This document shows, one piece after another, positions 17,557-26,091 of a stretch of DNA of 64,000 bases (positions are counted from its first letter, which is position 1; the number at the start of each line of letters is the position of its first letter). The DNA comes from Oryzomonas japonica. GTDB taxonomy: Bacteria > Desulfobacterota > Desulfuromonadia > Geobacterales > Pseudopelobacteraceae. The notes below the pieces were generated by a model that did no database searches, was not told the origin of the DNA, and saw nothing but the letters and a program-made list of their open reading frames with translations. The DNA lies in NCBI RefSeq assembly GCF_008802365.1, contig NZ_VZQZ01000007.1, positions 123,269 through 187,268 on the forward strand. Reading direction: 5' to 3'. Position numbers and translations under genes: made by a program.

Positions 17557-18902
17557 AAGGGCGTATTCTGCTGGTTGAGGACGATGAAACCTTCAGGAGT
17601 TTTTTGCAGACCGTTCTGGAGGACGAGGGGCATGATGTGCTCACCGCCGGCGACGGACTGTCCGGGGCCCGGTTGATAAAGGGCAAGCAGTTCGACTTGG
17701 TTATCTCAGATCTGAAGATGCCCGGCAAAAGCGGTCTTGAACTGTTCCGGGACACCATACAGGATGCCAACCCTCCCCGGTTTATCTTTCTGACAGCGTT
17801 CGGAACGGTGGAGGAGGCGGTCGGCGCCATGAAGGATGGCGCTTTCGATTTTCTCACCAAACCGCTGGAAGACCCGGATACCCTGTTGAGGATTGTGAAC
17901 AGGGCGCTTGAAGGCCTGCAACACTCGCGGGACTATCGTGCGCTCAAGGAATCCGAAACGGTTGGGTTACCGCCGGAAGAGCTCATCTTTGCCGGATCGG
18001 CCATGCAGTCGATACGAAAACTGGTCCATAACGTGGCCGGCACCACGGCCAATGTGCTTATCTACGGCGAAAGTGGTACCGGCAAGGAGTTGGTGGCCAG
18101 GATCATCCATCTGCTCAGCCCCCGGAGTAACGGCGGGTTCGTCCCGCTCAACTGCGCGGCCATCCCGGAGAATCTGCTGGAGAGCGAGCTTTTCGGCCAC
18201 GAAAAGGGGGCCTTTACGGGGGCTATCCAGGCCCGACTGGGCAAGTTCGAATTAGCCAAGGGGGGGACCATTTTTCTGGACGAAATCGGAGAAATGCCGG
18301 TGAGCCTCCAGGCCAAGCTGCTGCGGGTTCTTCAGGAACGGGTGTTCGAACGGGTCGGGGGCGGCAAGGAGATCAAGGCCGATGTGCGGGTGATTGCGGC
18401 AACCAATCGCGACCTTGCGGAAGAGGTCGTGGAGAAGCGTTTCCGCGAGGACCTCTTCTACCGCCTCAACGTCTTTCCGGTCAATTTGCCGCCGCTTCGG
18501 GAACGGCGGGATATCATCCCGCTGCTGACCGAGTACTTTATCCAGCGCTTCTGCCGTCAGGTCGGCAAGAAGCTCAAGGGCATCGAACCTGAGGCGCTCA
18601 AGGCCATGAAGGCATATGCCTGGCCGGGCAATATCCGCGAGTTGCAGAACGTCGTGGAGCGGGCCGTCATCCTTGCCCAGGATATGGTCCGGGCTGCCAA
18701 TCTCCCCGATGCTCTGGCGCGTTCACCGGAGCCGGTCGCTATTACCGGCAAGGACAAGCTGAGAATGGTGGAGCGCGATCTGATCGTCAAAGCCCTGGAA
18801 CAGCATGGCGGCAACCGCCGTCTGGCTGCCGAGGAGCTACGGGTGTCGCGCCGGACCCTCCAATACAAGCTGAAGGAGTTTGGCCTGCTCGACGAAGACT
18901 AG
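17553..18902 (+). CDS. NtrC-family sigma-54-dependent response regulator
   Basis: The protein has 449 residues. A receiver (1-120) carries Asp53 in VISDLKMPG. The AAA+ sigma-54 interaction domain (about 145-380) shows Walker A GESGTGKE, the sigma-54 contact loop GAFTGA and Walker B FLDEIGEM. A Fis-type helix-turn-helix lies at about 405-445 (NRRLAAEELRVSRRTLQYK). It should activate promoters that have -24/-12 elements. The first 180 bases downstream contain two GTGCAA dyads and a TGGCAC element ahead of four exported-protein genes, making these the obvious target. Confidence 0.94.
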   Translation: MKGRILLVEDDETFRSFLQTVLEDEGHDVLTAGDGLSGARLIKGKQFDLVISDLKMPGKSGLELFRDTIQDANPPRFIFLTAFGTVEEAVGAMKDGAFDFLTKPLEDPDTLLRIVNRALEGLQHSRDYRALKESETVGLPPEELIFAGSAMQSIRKLVHNVAGTTANVLIYGESGTGKELVARIIHLLSPRSNGGFVPLNCAAIPENLLESELFGHEKGAFTGAIQARLGKFELAKGGTIFLDEIGEMPVSLQAKLLRVLQERVFERVGGGKEIKADVRVIAATNRDLAEEVVEKRFREDLFYRLNVFPVNLPPLRERRDIIPLLTEYFIQRFCRQVGKKLKGIEPEALKAMKAYAWPGNIRELQNVVERAVILAQDMVRAANLPDALARSPEPVAITGKDKLRMVERDLIVKALEQHGGNRRLAAEELRVSRRTLQYKLKEFGLLDED

Positions 18903-18943
18903 TGTTGTGCAACATCCTTCTCACATGGTGCAATTGTTTGCAC
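18903..18943 (+). promoter_or_regulatory. Candidate upstream activator (enhancer) sites
   Basis: Two dyads follow the regulator stop codon directly. TGTTG-TG-CAACA is at 18903-18914, and the perfect GTGCAA-TTGT-TTGCAC is at 18928-18943. The half-site GTGCAA recurs at 18907 and 18928, 21 bp or two helical turns apart. They lie about 100-140 bp upstream of the projected start from the -24/-12 element, the usual distance for sites bound by NtrC-type activators. Binding is inference. Confidence 0.5.
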
Positions 18944-19018
18944 ATTTTATCCTTATTTGACTTTTATGAATAAATAATAAAATTAATGATATCGAGGTAT
19001 TACTAAGTTTTTTCGTTT

Positions 19019-19034
19019 TGGCACACACCGTGGA
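19019..19034 (+). promoter_or_regulatory. Candidate sigma-54 (-24/-12) promoter
   Basis: TGGCAC at 19019-19024, preceded by T, is a perfect -24 element. At the correct spacing the -12 element reads GTGGA instead of TTGCW, keeping T and G but not the usual GC. Projected transcription start is near 19045. The weak -12 half is the main doubt. A sigma-54 activator gene ends 117 bp upstream. Confidence 0.45.
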
Positions 19035-19066
19035 ATATACCTGGACAGAATCATCATATTCCACGG
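19028..19066 (+). repeat. 11-bp inverted repeat overlapping -12 region and RBS
   Basis: CCGTGGAATAT (19028-19038) is exactly complementary to ATATTCCACGG (19056-19066), with a 17-nt loop. The right arm ends inside the GGAGGT ribosome binding site (19065-19070) of the gene at 19079. It could be an operator overlapping the promoter, or, if transcription starts upstream, a hairpin that masks the ribosome binding site. Confidence 0.7.
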
Positions 19067-19078
19067 AGGTATCCACAA

Positions 19079-19423
19079 ATGAAAAGGATCGGAACAATCT
19101 CAACAGTGGCGGCAAGCGCCGCTCTCATACTTGCCGTCCAGGCATTCGCTTTCGGCGGCGGGATGGGGGGCGGCCAAATGGGGGGAAGCATGGGCGGGGG
19201 GCATCAGATGTCTTCCGGCATGCAGGGAACCAGCGGGGCGGGGATGCATCAGGGGGCGCTGAATGGCGCTGGGTCGCAGCATATGGCAATGAATGGAACA
19301 GGGGCGCAGGGGATGACGCAGGGAGGCGCCGGCACTACCGCCACCATGCCGTACGGGCAGATAAACGGTGGCGGCAACGGTATGACCACCACGAAAACAC
19401 CCGCAGCCACAACCACCAAATAG
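19079..19423 (+). CDS. Small secreted Met/Gly-rich protein
   Basis: The protein has 114 residues. A signal peptide (1 to about 24, ending QAFA) precedes a mature part of about 90 residues with 11 Met, many Gly and three His placed next to or near Met (for example GGGHQMSSGM, GAGMHQG and SQHMAM). There is no recognisable fold. Met- and His-rich exported proteins often bind copper or silver in the periplasm; that role here is inference. GGAGGT lies 8 nt upstream of the ATG, partly inside a strong inverted repeat. It is the first of four Met-rich exported-protein genes. Confidence 0.75.
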   Translation: MKRIGTISTVAASAALILAVQAFAFGGGMGGGQMGGSMGGGHQMSSGMQGTSGAGMHQGALNGAGSQHMAMNGTGAQGMTQGGAGTTATMPYGQINGGGNGMTTTKTPAATTTK

Positions 19424-19445
19424 CACGAATCGGGAGTAGTCCTGT

Positions 19446-19955
19446 ATGACCAAAGACCGTTTTTTCTCCATCGCGACGTTGGCAATCGTTTTGAATAGCC
19501 TGCTGATCGGCTCCGCGTTTGCCGGTTTCGGCTTCGGCAGTGATGCCGTAGGGAAGAGCGGTCTGGACTTCGCCAAGGGGTATGATGTCAACACGGTGAC
19601 GACCGTAACGGGCCGTGTGGCATCTTCTCCTCAGACCGGTGAAAAAGAGCACATTTTTGTGGACGTAAGAGCCGGGGGGGAGATCATCAGTCTCAACCTT
19701 GGGCCGAAGTCTTTCTGGGAGAAAAAGGAAATTCCGCTCCATCCCAACGACGATATCACCGCCAAGGGTTCCAAGGCTCAGGGCAAGGACGGGAAAACCT
19801 ATCTGATGGTGCAGAAGCTCACAAACAAGACAACCGGCTCTCAAGCGGCATTGCGGAATGATCAAGGGAGGGCCGCCTGGTCCGGGTGGAATTCGGGCGG
19901 CATGATGCAGGGCGGTGGTATGATGCGCGGTGGTGGCGGGATGATGAGGCGCTGA
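19446..19955 (+). CDS. Exported OB-like protein with Met/Gly-rich tail
   Basis: The protein has 169 residues. The signal peptide ends near residue 26 (GSAFA). The middle (about 45-130) has the look of a small beta-barrel (TVTTVTGRVASSP, IFVDVRAGGEIISLNLGP, DDITAKGSKAQGKDGKTYLMVQKL), similar in pattern to periplasmic OB-type folds. The tail (about 150-169) is GGMMQGGGMMRGGGGMMRR. It follows the first Met-rich gene by 22 nt with GGGAG upstream. The shared composition with its three neighbours suggests a common metal or surface role, which is inference. Confidence 0.75.
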   Translation: MTKDRFFSIATLAIVLNSLLIGSAFAGFGFGSDAVGKSGLDFAKGYDVNTVTTVTGRVASSPQTGEKEHIFVDVRAGGEIISLNLGPKSFWEKKEIPLHPNDDITAKGSKAQGKDGKTYLMVQKLTNKTTGSQAALRNDQGRAAWSGWNSGGMMQGGGMMRGGGGMMRR

Positions 19956-20008
19956 TGTTTGCCGTCTTGTTGCCCACGAAACCGGTTACCTTAGAAAAGG
20001 AGCTGACA

Positions 20009-20869
20009 ATGCAACAATTTATTGGATTGGGAAGGTTTTCCTTCCTTCTTGCCATCATGACCCTCTTCATTCTTCCGGCATGGGCTTGTGCCGACGAACC
20101 CGCATATTCCGTCGGCCTTGGTTTTGAGTTTGCGTCGGGTAAATACGGAACCGGAATCAGGACAGACTCCATATATATGCCGTTCACGGCGACGGTCTAC
20201 CCGACCGAGCGACTTGATTTTTCGCTGGAAATTCCTTTTGTCTACCAGAGCAGCAGTGCGGTGGTGGCGGGGCAATACATGGGAATGCAGGGGCAATCCG
20301 GCATGCAGTCGGTTGTGGCAGCAATGAATGGCATGGGGGCCTCCGGCTCGATGACTTCTGCGTCGGCGGGGAGCGTCAACAATTCCCATTCCGGGCTCGG
20401 CGATATCAAACTAAAGGCCGGATATGTCCTGTACACCGAGGAAAAGTATGTACCGGCCATCCGCCCCAACGTCTACGTGAAAATTCCCACCGCCGACAAG
20501 AACAAGTTCCTTGGAACCGGGGAGTTTGATGAAGGCTTTGCCGTGGAGTTAACCAAGTGGTTCGGCAGTTGGTTTGCGGACGGCGAGGCGGGGTACGTCA
20601 TCCAGGGAAAATCATCGGTCATTGCCGTCAAAAATTATCTCAACTACTACGCCGGAGCCGGTTATCAACTCACCGAGCGGCTGCGCCCCATGGTGTTGCT
20701 CAAAGGGACCACTCCTACCGTCAACGGAGCAGCGTCCCAGTTGGAGGCGCGGCTCAGAGTCAAGTACCAGTTTGCGAAACACACCGGCATCGATGGCTAT
20801 CTGGCCAAGGGGATCACGACCGCCAGTCCCGATTACGGCATGGGACTCGCCGTCTTTTACGAATTCTAG
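20009..20869 (+). CDS. Predicted outer-membrane beta-barrel protein
   Basis: The protein has 286 residues with a signal peptide of about 30 (LPAWACA). The mature protein alternates hydrophobic and polar residues in strand-like segments (LDFSLEIPFVYQ, GLGDIKLKAGYVLYT, NYYAGAGYQL) and ends with a terminal aromatic strand, MGLAVFYEF, typical of outer-membrane barrels. One long loop (about 85-125) is Met-rich: QYMGMQGQSGMQ and AAMNGMGASGSM. AAGGAG lies 7 nt before the ATG; the open frame 41 codons upstream has no such site. It sits in the Met-rich cluster and may be the outer-membrane component. Confidence 0.78.
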   Translation: MQQFIGLGRFSFLLAIMTLFILPAWACADEPAYSVGLGFEFASGKYGTGIRTDSIYMPFTATVYPTERLDFSLEIPFVYQSSSAVVAGQYMGMQGQSGMQSVVAAMNGMGASGSMTSASAGSVNNSHSGLGDIKLKAGYVLYTEEKYVPAIRPNVYVKIPTADKNKFLGTGEFDEGFAVELTKWFGSWFADGEAGYVIQGKSSVIAVKNYLNYYAGAGYQLTERLRPMVLLKGTTPTVNGAASQLEARLRVKYQFAKHTGIDGYLAKGITTASPDYGMGLAVFYEF

Positions 20870-20905
20870 ACTTCGCTTGGAGAAGCGATTGAAGGAGAAA
20901 CGACC

Positions 20906-21748
20906 ATGATGAAAAAAACTATACTAGCAGCAGCGATGATTACTGTCGGCCTTATCGCCGGGTGCGGCAGCGGAGGCGGGACTACTCCGGCAACAGGCAC
21001 AACCTCCTTGAGCGGCAAAGTGGCTGACGGTTATCTCGTCGGTGCCACCGTATTCCTCGACAAAAACGGCAACTACCAGTTGGATGCCGGCGAACCCTCG
21101 GCCACCACGGATGCCAACGGCGCGTACACCCTGACGGTCGACCCCGCGGATGTGGGCAAGTATCCCATCGTGGCGCTGGCAATCAAGGGGCAGACCATGG
21201 ACAAGGATACCGGGCTGCCGGTAGCAAACAGTTATGTCCTCAGCATGCCGGCGACAGCCACGAGCGGCACGGTCAACAGCAACTTCATCAGCCCCATGTC
21301 GTCCCAACTGCGGGAAATGATGGAAACAGGGAAATATGCTTCCATGCAGCAGGCCATGACCGCCCTGGCGGCCAAACTTGGCATGACGGTCGGGACGAAC
21401 ATGCTCGAAGACTATATGCTCGCCAATAACGCCACCATGCACACTGCGGCGCAGAATATGGCGAGCCTGATGGGGGGAGAGATGGCTCAAGTGATGGGAA
21501 CAAGCGGAACCACCGTTACCGTTGATGTCAATCGCTACCGCGGCATGATGGGGATGATCTTCAGCAACATGTCGTCCATCAAGGGGCCGAATTCCCAAAC
21601 GGCCATGACGACCCTTATGGGCACCATGACCACAACCCTGGGGAATATGCCGATGATGAGTGCCGGACAACCGTACCTGAATATGTCGACCGCCTTCAGA
21701 GGGGGCATGGTGGGAGGGATGTCCGGGACCGGTGGTATGATGAACTGA
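20906..21748 (+). CDS. Met-rich lipoprotein with carboxypeptidase-regulatory-like domain
   Basis: The protein has 280 residues. The lipobox LIAGC places the lipidated cysteine at about residue 20. Residues 33-100 resemble repeats seen in surface proteins (SGKVADGYLVGATVFLD, AGEPSATTDANGAYTLTV). The rest is helical and strikingly Met-rich (METGKYASMQQAM, MTTLMGTMTTTLGNMPMM, GGMVGGMSGTGGMMN). It ends the four-gene cluster, 36 nt after the barrel gene, and is followed by a strong terminator. A cell-surface role with the barrel is inferred from context only. Confidence 0.75.
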   Translation: MMKKTILAAAMITVGLIAGCGSGGGTTPATGTTSLSGKVADGYLVGATVFLDKNGNYQLDAGEPSATTDANGAYTLTVDPADVGKYPIVALAIKGQTMDKDTGLPVANSYVLSMPATATSGTVNSNFISPMSSQLREMMETGKYASMQQAMTALAAKLGMTVGTNMLEDYMLANNATMHTAAQNMASLMGGEMAQVMGTSGTTVTVDVNRYRGMMGMIFSNMSSIKGPNSQTAMTTLMGTMTTTLGNMPMMSAGQPYLNMSTAFRGGMVGGMSGTGGMMN

Positions 21749-21771
21749 GGCTCGTACTGCCTGGGGACTCT

Positions 21772-21807
21772 AAAAACGGTCGTTCGCACTTGCGAACGAC
21801 CGTTTTT
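21772..21807. terminator. Bidirectional intrinsic terminator
   Basis: AAAAACGGTCGTTCGCA (21772-21788) pairs perfectly with TGCGAACGACCGTTTTT (21791-21807). With A-runs before and T-runs after, it can stop both the Met-rich cluster on the plus strand and the MCP gene on the minus strand. Confidence 0.92.
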
Positions 21808-21876
21808 GTATTCAGCTTCTTACCAGGGAGGAACAAACTAAACTGTAATTGAACCGGGACACGTGCCCCTGTCCGC

Positions 21877-23457
21877 CTATCTCTCCTGGAAACGGGGATT
21901 CTTGTGGAAGTAGGCAAAACAGGACTCGATCCTTTGCAATTGCTGCGGTGTCGCGTCGATGAAATGGAGCCCGTAGAGGCCGTTGTCTTTCTGTTTGCTG
22001 TTCCAGACAACCCGTGCGGCAATGCGGAGCGGCGTCTGGCGCTCGTACTCGTCCCGGGATTTGCAGGGGGTCATGATGTCCACTTCGAGGGTTTCGTTGT
22101 GCGGGATATCGGTATTCCCCGGCAGGCGTAGCTTAAGCCCCGACAGGCTGAAATCGCTGGAGATCCCTTTGATCGGGCTTTGCTGGCCTGCGCGCCGCAC
22201 GTAGACCAGTAGCCCGTTCTGGGCGCGGGGATAGAGCCGGTTTTCGTTTTGTGTGGGCAGGATCGTGGTGGCGGTGTCGAATGTGAAACGGGCCATCAGT
22301 TTGTTGAATTCCTGGGTCACATTGTTGAGATCGGTGCTGATGGTGGCGGTTATCCCCACCTTTGAGCCGCTTTCGCGGATGGTGTGGAAAAGCGAATCCA
22401 GACTCAGCTGCAGGGTGGATAACTGTTCCATCTGGGATTGGCTGACCTCGGATATGCGTGTATTCGCAGCGGTGGACTCCCGTACCGAGGCTACCATTCG
22501 CTCAATGATCTCTGCGGTTTCCTGTGTCTTTTGCTCGCCGTCGTGCACCCGCGTAACGATCTGCTCCATTGTCTTCCTGCTCTGGTTGACCTGGCTCGTC
22601 AATTCAGCGATGATCCCGGAGATTTCCTCCGTTTCCCGCGCCGTGCGTGAGGCCAGATTGCGTACCTCGTCGGCGACCACCGCGAAACCGCGTCCCTGTT
22701 CACCCGCCCGGGCCGCCTCTATGGCTGCATTCAGGGCCAGAAGGTTCGTCTGGTCGGCGATATCGGTGATGCTTTCAATAATCTGGTGAATCTTTTCTCC
22801 CACCTGGTGGAGACCGGCCGTTTCCAAGGCCGCCCGGTTCACCTCTTCCACGGTCAGGCGCATCTGGGCGATGTTGTCCCTGGTCGCCATGAGCCCGCGT
22901 TCCGCCTCCTGCTCCGTCTCAGAGGATGTGCTGCGCACCCGTTCCGACAACTCCCGCACCGATTCCGATATCATGCGAACCTCGGATGTCGCCGCAGTCA
23001 CGTCCTGCGCCCGTTCCTGCTGGGAATGGCTTGCGTTGGAGATGTCGTTGGATATTTCGGCGATCTGAAACGACGACTGTTCCATCTGAAGGCTTGCTTC
23101 GTGGATGTTGCGCAGCACATCGGTCAGGTTTGCCACCATGACCCGCATGGCCATCAGGATCTTGCTGATTTCGTTATTGCGTCGTACGATGATCTCAGGG
23201 CTGAGATCGCCTTTGGACATGGTTTGCAGGTAGCCGATGGTACGGCCGATGGAATTACTTATGGCCCAGACATTGATGCCGCCGAACAGAGCCCCCAGGC
23301 AGATGAAGAAAGCAGCCGCGCAGAATTGCAGGAGGGGGGAGTCAAGCGACCTCCCGGCAAAGGTTGCAGCGATGATGCAGCCGCTGTAACATACACACAG
23401 GATTGTGAGCCTGGTTTTGATGCTCAAACAGAGATAATAGTTCCAGAGTGCATTCAT
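21877..23457 (-). CDS. Methyl-accepting chemotaxis protein with C-terminal PilZ domain
   Basis: The protein has 526 residues. Two membrane segments (about 16-33 and 42-66) are joined by a very short external loop, so there is no periplasmic ligand domain. A HAMP-like stretch (67-120) leads to the methyl-accepting hairpin (about 130-395) whose tip contains [29 protein letters not shown] PilZ domain (about 410-515) has RxxxR (NRLYPRAQ) and DxSxxG (DFSLSG) intact, so it should bind cyclic di-GMP. The design suggests an internal sensor that feeds cyclic di-GMP into chemotaxis or motility signalling. Confidence 0.9.
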   Translation of the reverse strand: MNALWNYYLCLSIKTRLTILCVCYSGCIIAATFAGRSLDSPLLQFCAAAFFICLGALFGGINVWAISNSIGRTIGYLQTMSKGDLSPEIIVRRNNEISKILMAMRVMVANLTDVLRNIHEASLQMEQSSFQIAEISNDISNASHSQQERAQDVTAATSEVRMISESVRELSERVRSTSSETEQEAERGLMATRDNIAQMRLTVEEVNRAALETAGLHQVGEKIHQIIESITDIADQTNLLALNAAIEAARAGEQGRGFAVVADEVRNLASRTARETEEISGIIAELTSQVNQSRKTMEQIVTRVHDGEQKTQETAEIIERMVASVRESTAANTRISEVSQSQMEQLSTLQLSLDSLFHTIRESGSKVGITATISTDLNNVTQEFNKLMARFTFDTATTILPTQNENRLYPRAQNGLLVYVRRAGQQSPIKGISSDFSLSGLKLRLPGNTDIPHNETLEVDIMTPCKSRDEYERQTPLRIAARVVWNSKQKDNGLYGLHFIDATPQQLQRIESCFAYFHKNPRFQER

Positions 23458-23662
23458 GGCATTGGCTCCCCGACTATAGTGGCTGGTTGTGTCATCGCTT
23501 CCGCGTGAGGACCTAGTTCAAAAATGGCAATCAACCTTACGTTACGGACGGAACTATACCAGCCTGCACGTGGGCGCACAACGAACTTGTGTTGTTTTCT
23601 TCTGTTTTTAGGTGGTTGCAGGCGTTTGGCGCTGGCGGCTGAACAAGCGTGAGGTACTGTTT

Positions 23663-24064
23663 ATGCGATGTTGTGAAGACTCTCCGTCGCGACAATTGCT
23701 TGAGGCGGTGCGGCAATTCAATACCCGTGACTGGTATGAATGCCACGAGACCCTTGAAGACCTCTGGGTGGGGGAGGAGGGCGAGGCGCGCTACTTCTAC
23801 CAGGGGGTTCTCCAGGTGTCGGTGGCCCTGCACCATTGGAGAAACGGTAATTTCGGCGGGGCGGTCACTCTCTTGGAGGGTGGGGCGGCGTACCTGAGGC
23901 GCGTGCCGGCGGTTTGCCAGTGGGTGGATGTGGCCGCTTTCATCGCCGCTGCCGACAGGGTGCGGGAGGCGCTGATACAGTTAGGCAAAGAGCGTATGGC
24001 GTCGCTGGATCCGTCTTTGATTCCTGCTTTGAGGGTCGTTTCGCTGCCGGATGATTGCAAATAA
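23663..24064 (+). CDS. DUF309 family protein
   Basis: This 133-residue small helical protein has the DUF309 signature: FNTRDWYECHETLEDLWV (about 20-37) followed by ARYFYQGVLQVSVALHHW. The conserved His and Glu residues suggest a metal or active site, but the function of the family is not known to me. The ATG at 23663 has GAGG about 9 nt upstream; the longer frame from 23612 is less likely. It stands alone between divergent and convergent genes. Confidence 0.8.
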   Translation: MRCCEDSPSRQLLEAVRQFNTRDWYECHETLEDLWVGEEGEARYFYQGVLQVSVALHHWRNGNFGGAVTLLEGGAAYLRRVPAVCQWVDVAAFIAAADRVREALIQLGKERMASLDPSLIPALRVVSLPDDCK

Positions 24065-24186
24065 AACGAATGATTATGAGCCGAGAAATTTTGCGCTTCC
24101 AGGCGGGGGAAGGGCTCTTTTCTTGGGGGGACGTTATCGGGGGGGCTTCACCTTCCGTTGCGGGAAAACCTCCCCGGGGTAACGCG

Positions 24187-24372
24187 TCAGGCGTAGGTCG
24201 AAAAGTTGTAGGAACCGTCCGCTTGGGGAGCCTGCTGAACGTTCTGGGCCAGGAGGTCGGCCATCTGACTCTGCTGGTTGGCGGCCTGTTTCACCATGGC
24301 CATCGACAGCGTCTGTTGAGTCTGCCCGGCTTTTACCGACAGTGCGGCCCCGGCAATCGTACTGATATCCAT
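24187..24372 (-). CDS. YjfB-like putative motility protein
   Basis: This 61-residue protein matches the short YjfB family by its start MDISTIAGAALSVKAGQTQQ and the Gln-rich helix MVKQAANQQSQMADLLAQNV. Members are small soluble helical proteins linked to motility regulons in Bacillus; the role is otherwise undefined. AGGAG lies 8 nt upstream. It is a single-gene unit read towards the DUF309 gene. Confidence 0.75.
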   Translation of the reverse strand: MDISTIAGAALSVKAGQTQQTLSMAMVKQAANQQSQMADLLAQNVQQAPQADGSYNFSTYA

Positions 24373-24522
24373 GATAAATCTCCTTGGTCGTTATTATTGC
24401 AACATGCATATCAAAAGTGCAACAAAAAAGGGAAAAGGTCAATTTGGCGTGATATTTTTGCTATACTTTTGAGGGATGATTGCCTAGAGTTTGACGATGA
24501 TATTGACGAAAGAGGTCGCATG

Positions 24523-24969
24523 ATGCAGTTCGAATGGTGGTACTGGATAATCGCCGGATTTTGCCTGATCGGCCTGGAACTGGCCGTGCCGTCGTTCACG
24601 ATCATCTGGTTCGGCCTGGGGGCCTTGGTGGTCGGCCTGCTGAAGGTGCTCTGGTCGGGATTTCCCCTGGCCGGGCAGTTGTTTCTCTGGACCGTGTCGT
24701 CCATCGGTTTCACCGTGATGTGGTTCAAATATCTCAAGCCCAAGGTCAGTAGAACCCATGCCGGCCAATCGAAGGAAGGGATTGTGGGGGAGACCGGCAT
24801 CATCATCCGGGGGACGGAGGATAGCTATGGCCGGGGGACGGTACGATTCCGCATTGCCGTGCTGGGCGCCGACGAGTGGGGCTGCTATGCCGATGATGTG
24901 CTGCAGGTGGGAGATTCGGTCCGCGTCGTGGATATTGAAGGGCAGGTTCTTAAGGTAACTAAAATCTAG
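24523..24969 (+). CDS. NfeD-like membrane protein
   Basis: The protein has 148 residues. Three hydrophobic segments (about 4-22, 28-45, 50-70) are followed by a C-terminal OB-fold domain (about 85-148, GIVGETGIIIRGTED, YADDVLQVGDSVRVVDIEGQ). This is the short NfeD type that pairs with SPFH proteins in the inner membrane; the SPFH gene follows 9 nt downstream. ATG codons at 24520 and 24523 are both usable with AGAGG upstream. A TATACT -10-like hexamer lies about 55 bases upstream. Confidence 0.88.
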   Translation: MQFEWWYWIIAGFCLIGLELAVPSFTIIWFGLGALVVGLLKVLWSGFPLAGQLFLWTVSSIGFTVMWFKYLKPKVSRTHAGQSKEGIVGETGIIIRGTEDSYGRGTVRFRIAVLGADEWGCYADDVLQVGDSVRVVDIEGQVLKVTKI

Positions 24970-24978
24970 GGGGGAAAG

Positions 24979-25827
24979 ATGGCTGGAGTTGTTGTTTTTG
25001 GCGTTCTTCTGGTGGTGGTCGCTGCAACGCTGTTCGCCGGGGTCAAGACCGTTCCCCAGGGGCAGGAGTGGGTCGTGGAGCGGCTGGGCAAATATCATTC
25101 GACCCTCAAGCCGGGACTCAACTTTATCATCCCCTACATCGATACCGTGGCCTACCGGGTCTCGACCAAGGGGGACGTGCTCTCCGTGGGCGCACAGGAA
25201 GTGATTACCAGGGACAACGCGGTCATCATCACCAATGCGATCGCCTTCATCAAGGTCACCGATCCGACCCGCGCCGTGTACGAGATTCAGAACTACGAAT
25301 ATGCCATCCAGAACCTGGTCATGACCTCCCTGCGGGCCATCATCGGCCAGATGGACCTGAACAGCGCCCTGTCGGAGCGGGAACATATCAAGGCCAGACT
25401 TCAGGACGCTATCTCCAAGGAGGTGGCAACCTGGGGGATCTATGTCCAATCGGTGGAGATCCAGGACATCAAACCGTCCGAGTCCATGCAGCGGGCCATG
25501 GAGCAGCAGGCCAGCGCCGACCGCTTCAAGCAGGCCACCATTCTGGAGGCAGAGGGCAAGCGGGAAGCCACCATTCGAGAGGCTGAGGGACGACTGGAAG
25601 CCGCCAAGCGCGAGGCAGAGGCCCAGGTCAGGCTGGCCGAGGCGTCGGCCAAGGCCATTACCGATATCAGTGAGGCTATCAAGGAACGCGACCTGCCCGC
25701 CGTGTTCCTGCTGGGGGACCGCTACGTCAACATGCTACAGAAGCTGGCCGCCTCACCCAACGCCAAGATGGTGGTCCTGCCGGCCGACCTGCCGGCAGCC
25801 GTTCGAGGTATGATGGGAAAAGGGTGA
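24979..25827 (+). CDS. SPFH/band 7 (stomatin-like) protein, QmcA type
   Basis: The protein has 282 residues. An N-terminal membrane anchor (about 3-22) is followed by the SPFH domain (GQEWVVERLGKYHSTLKPGLNF, about 32-190) and a coiled, Glu/Ala-rich region (EAEGKREATIREAEGRLEAA, about 190-240). Such proteins form large rings in functional membrane microdomains and often associate with NfeD partners and FtsH. It follows the NfeD gene closely with GGGGG before the ATG. Confidence 0.9.
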   Translation: MAGVVVFGVLLVVVAATLFAGVKTVPQGQEWVVERLGKYHSTLKPGLNFIIPYIDTVAYRVSTKGDVLSVGAQEVITRDNAVIITNAIAFIKVTDPTRAVYEIQNYEYAIQNLVMTSLRAIIGQMDLNSALSEREHIKARLQDAISKEVATWGIYVQSVEIQDIKPSESMQRAMEQQASADRFKQATILEAEGKREATIREAEGRLEAAKREAEAQVRLAEASAKAITDISEAIKERDLPAVFLLGDRYVNMLQKLAASPNAKMVVLPADLPAAVRGMMGKG

Positions 25828-25875
25828 CGGGGTAGGGGATTGTTGAAACAGGCGTGGTGGCGCCGTCAAGGCGTG

Positions 25876-26091
25876 CTAAAACCCCGGCCGCGAGGTACAG
25901 CAGTTAAGGGCGTCCCTGACTTCCTTCCTGAACCTGGTGAGGTTTTCCTTCTCTTCGCCGAACGTTTCCACATGGTTGATCTTTTCCGTGACAAGGGAGT
26001 GGAGCTTGCTCAACTTGCCGTGGTCCCCCATGGCCGCCCGCAGTTCCTTGCGCAATTCATTAACAACTTTGTCGCTTGATTTCATGAACAT
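25876..26091 (-). CDS. Small charged helical protein
   Basis: This 71-residue protein is not recognised. It is strongly charged and likely helical or coiled (DKVVNELRKELRAAM, HSLVTEKINHVETF, EEKENLTRFRKEVRDAL). The ATG at 26091 has AGGTGG six nt upstream; a second ATG lies two codons later. It is convergent with the SPFH gene and has no partner. The longer frame back to 26214 lacks a ribosome binding site. Confidence 0.5.
   Translation of the reverse strand: MFMKSSDKVVNELRKELRAAMGDHGKLSKLHSLVTEKINHVETFGEEKENLTRFRKEVRDALNCCTSRPGF

Noticed and set aside
25838-25900. Fourth copy of the 138-bp repeat (GATTGTTGAAACAG)
   Set aside because: Only about 10 bases resemble the repeat end; the interior is unrelated.
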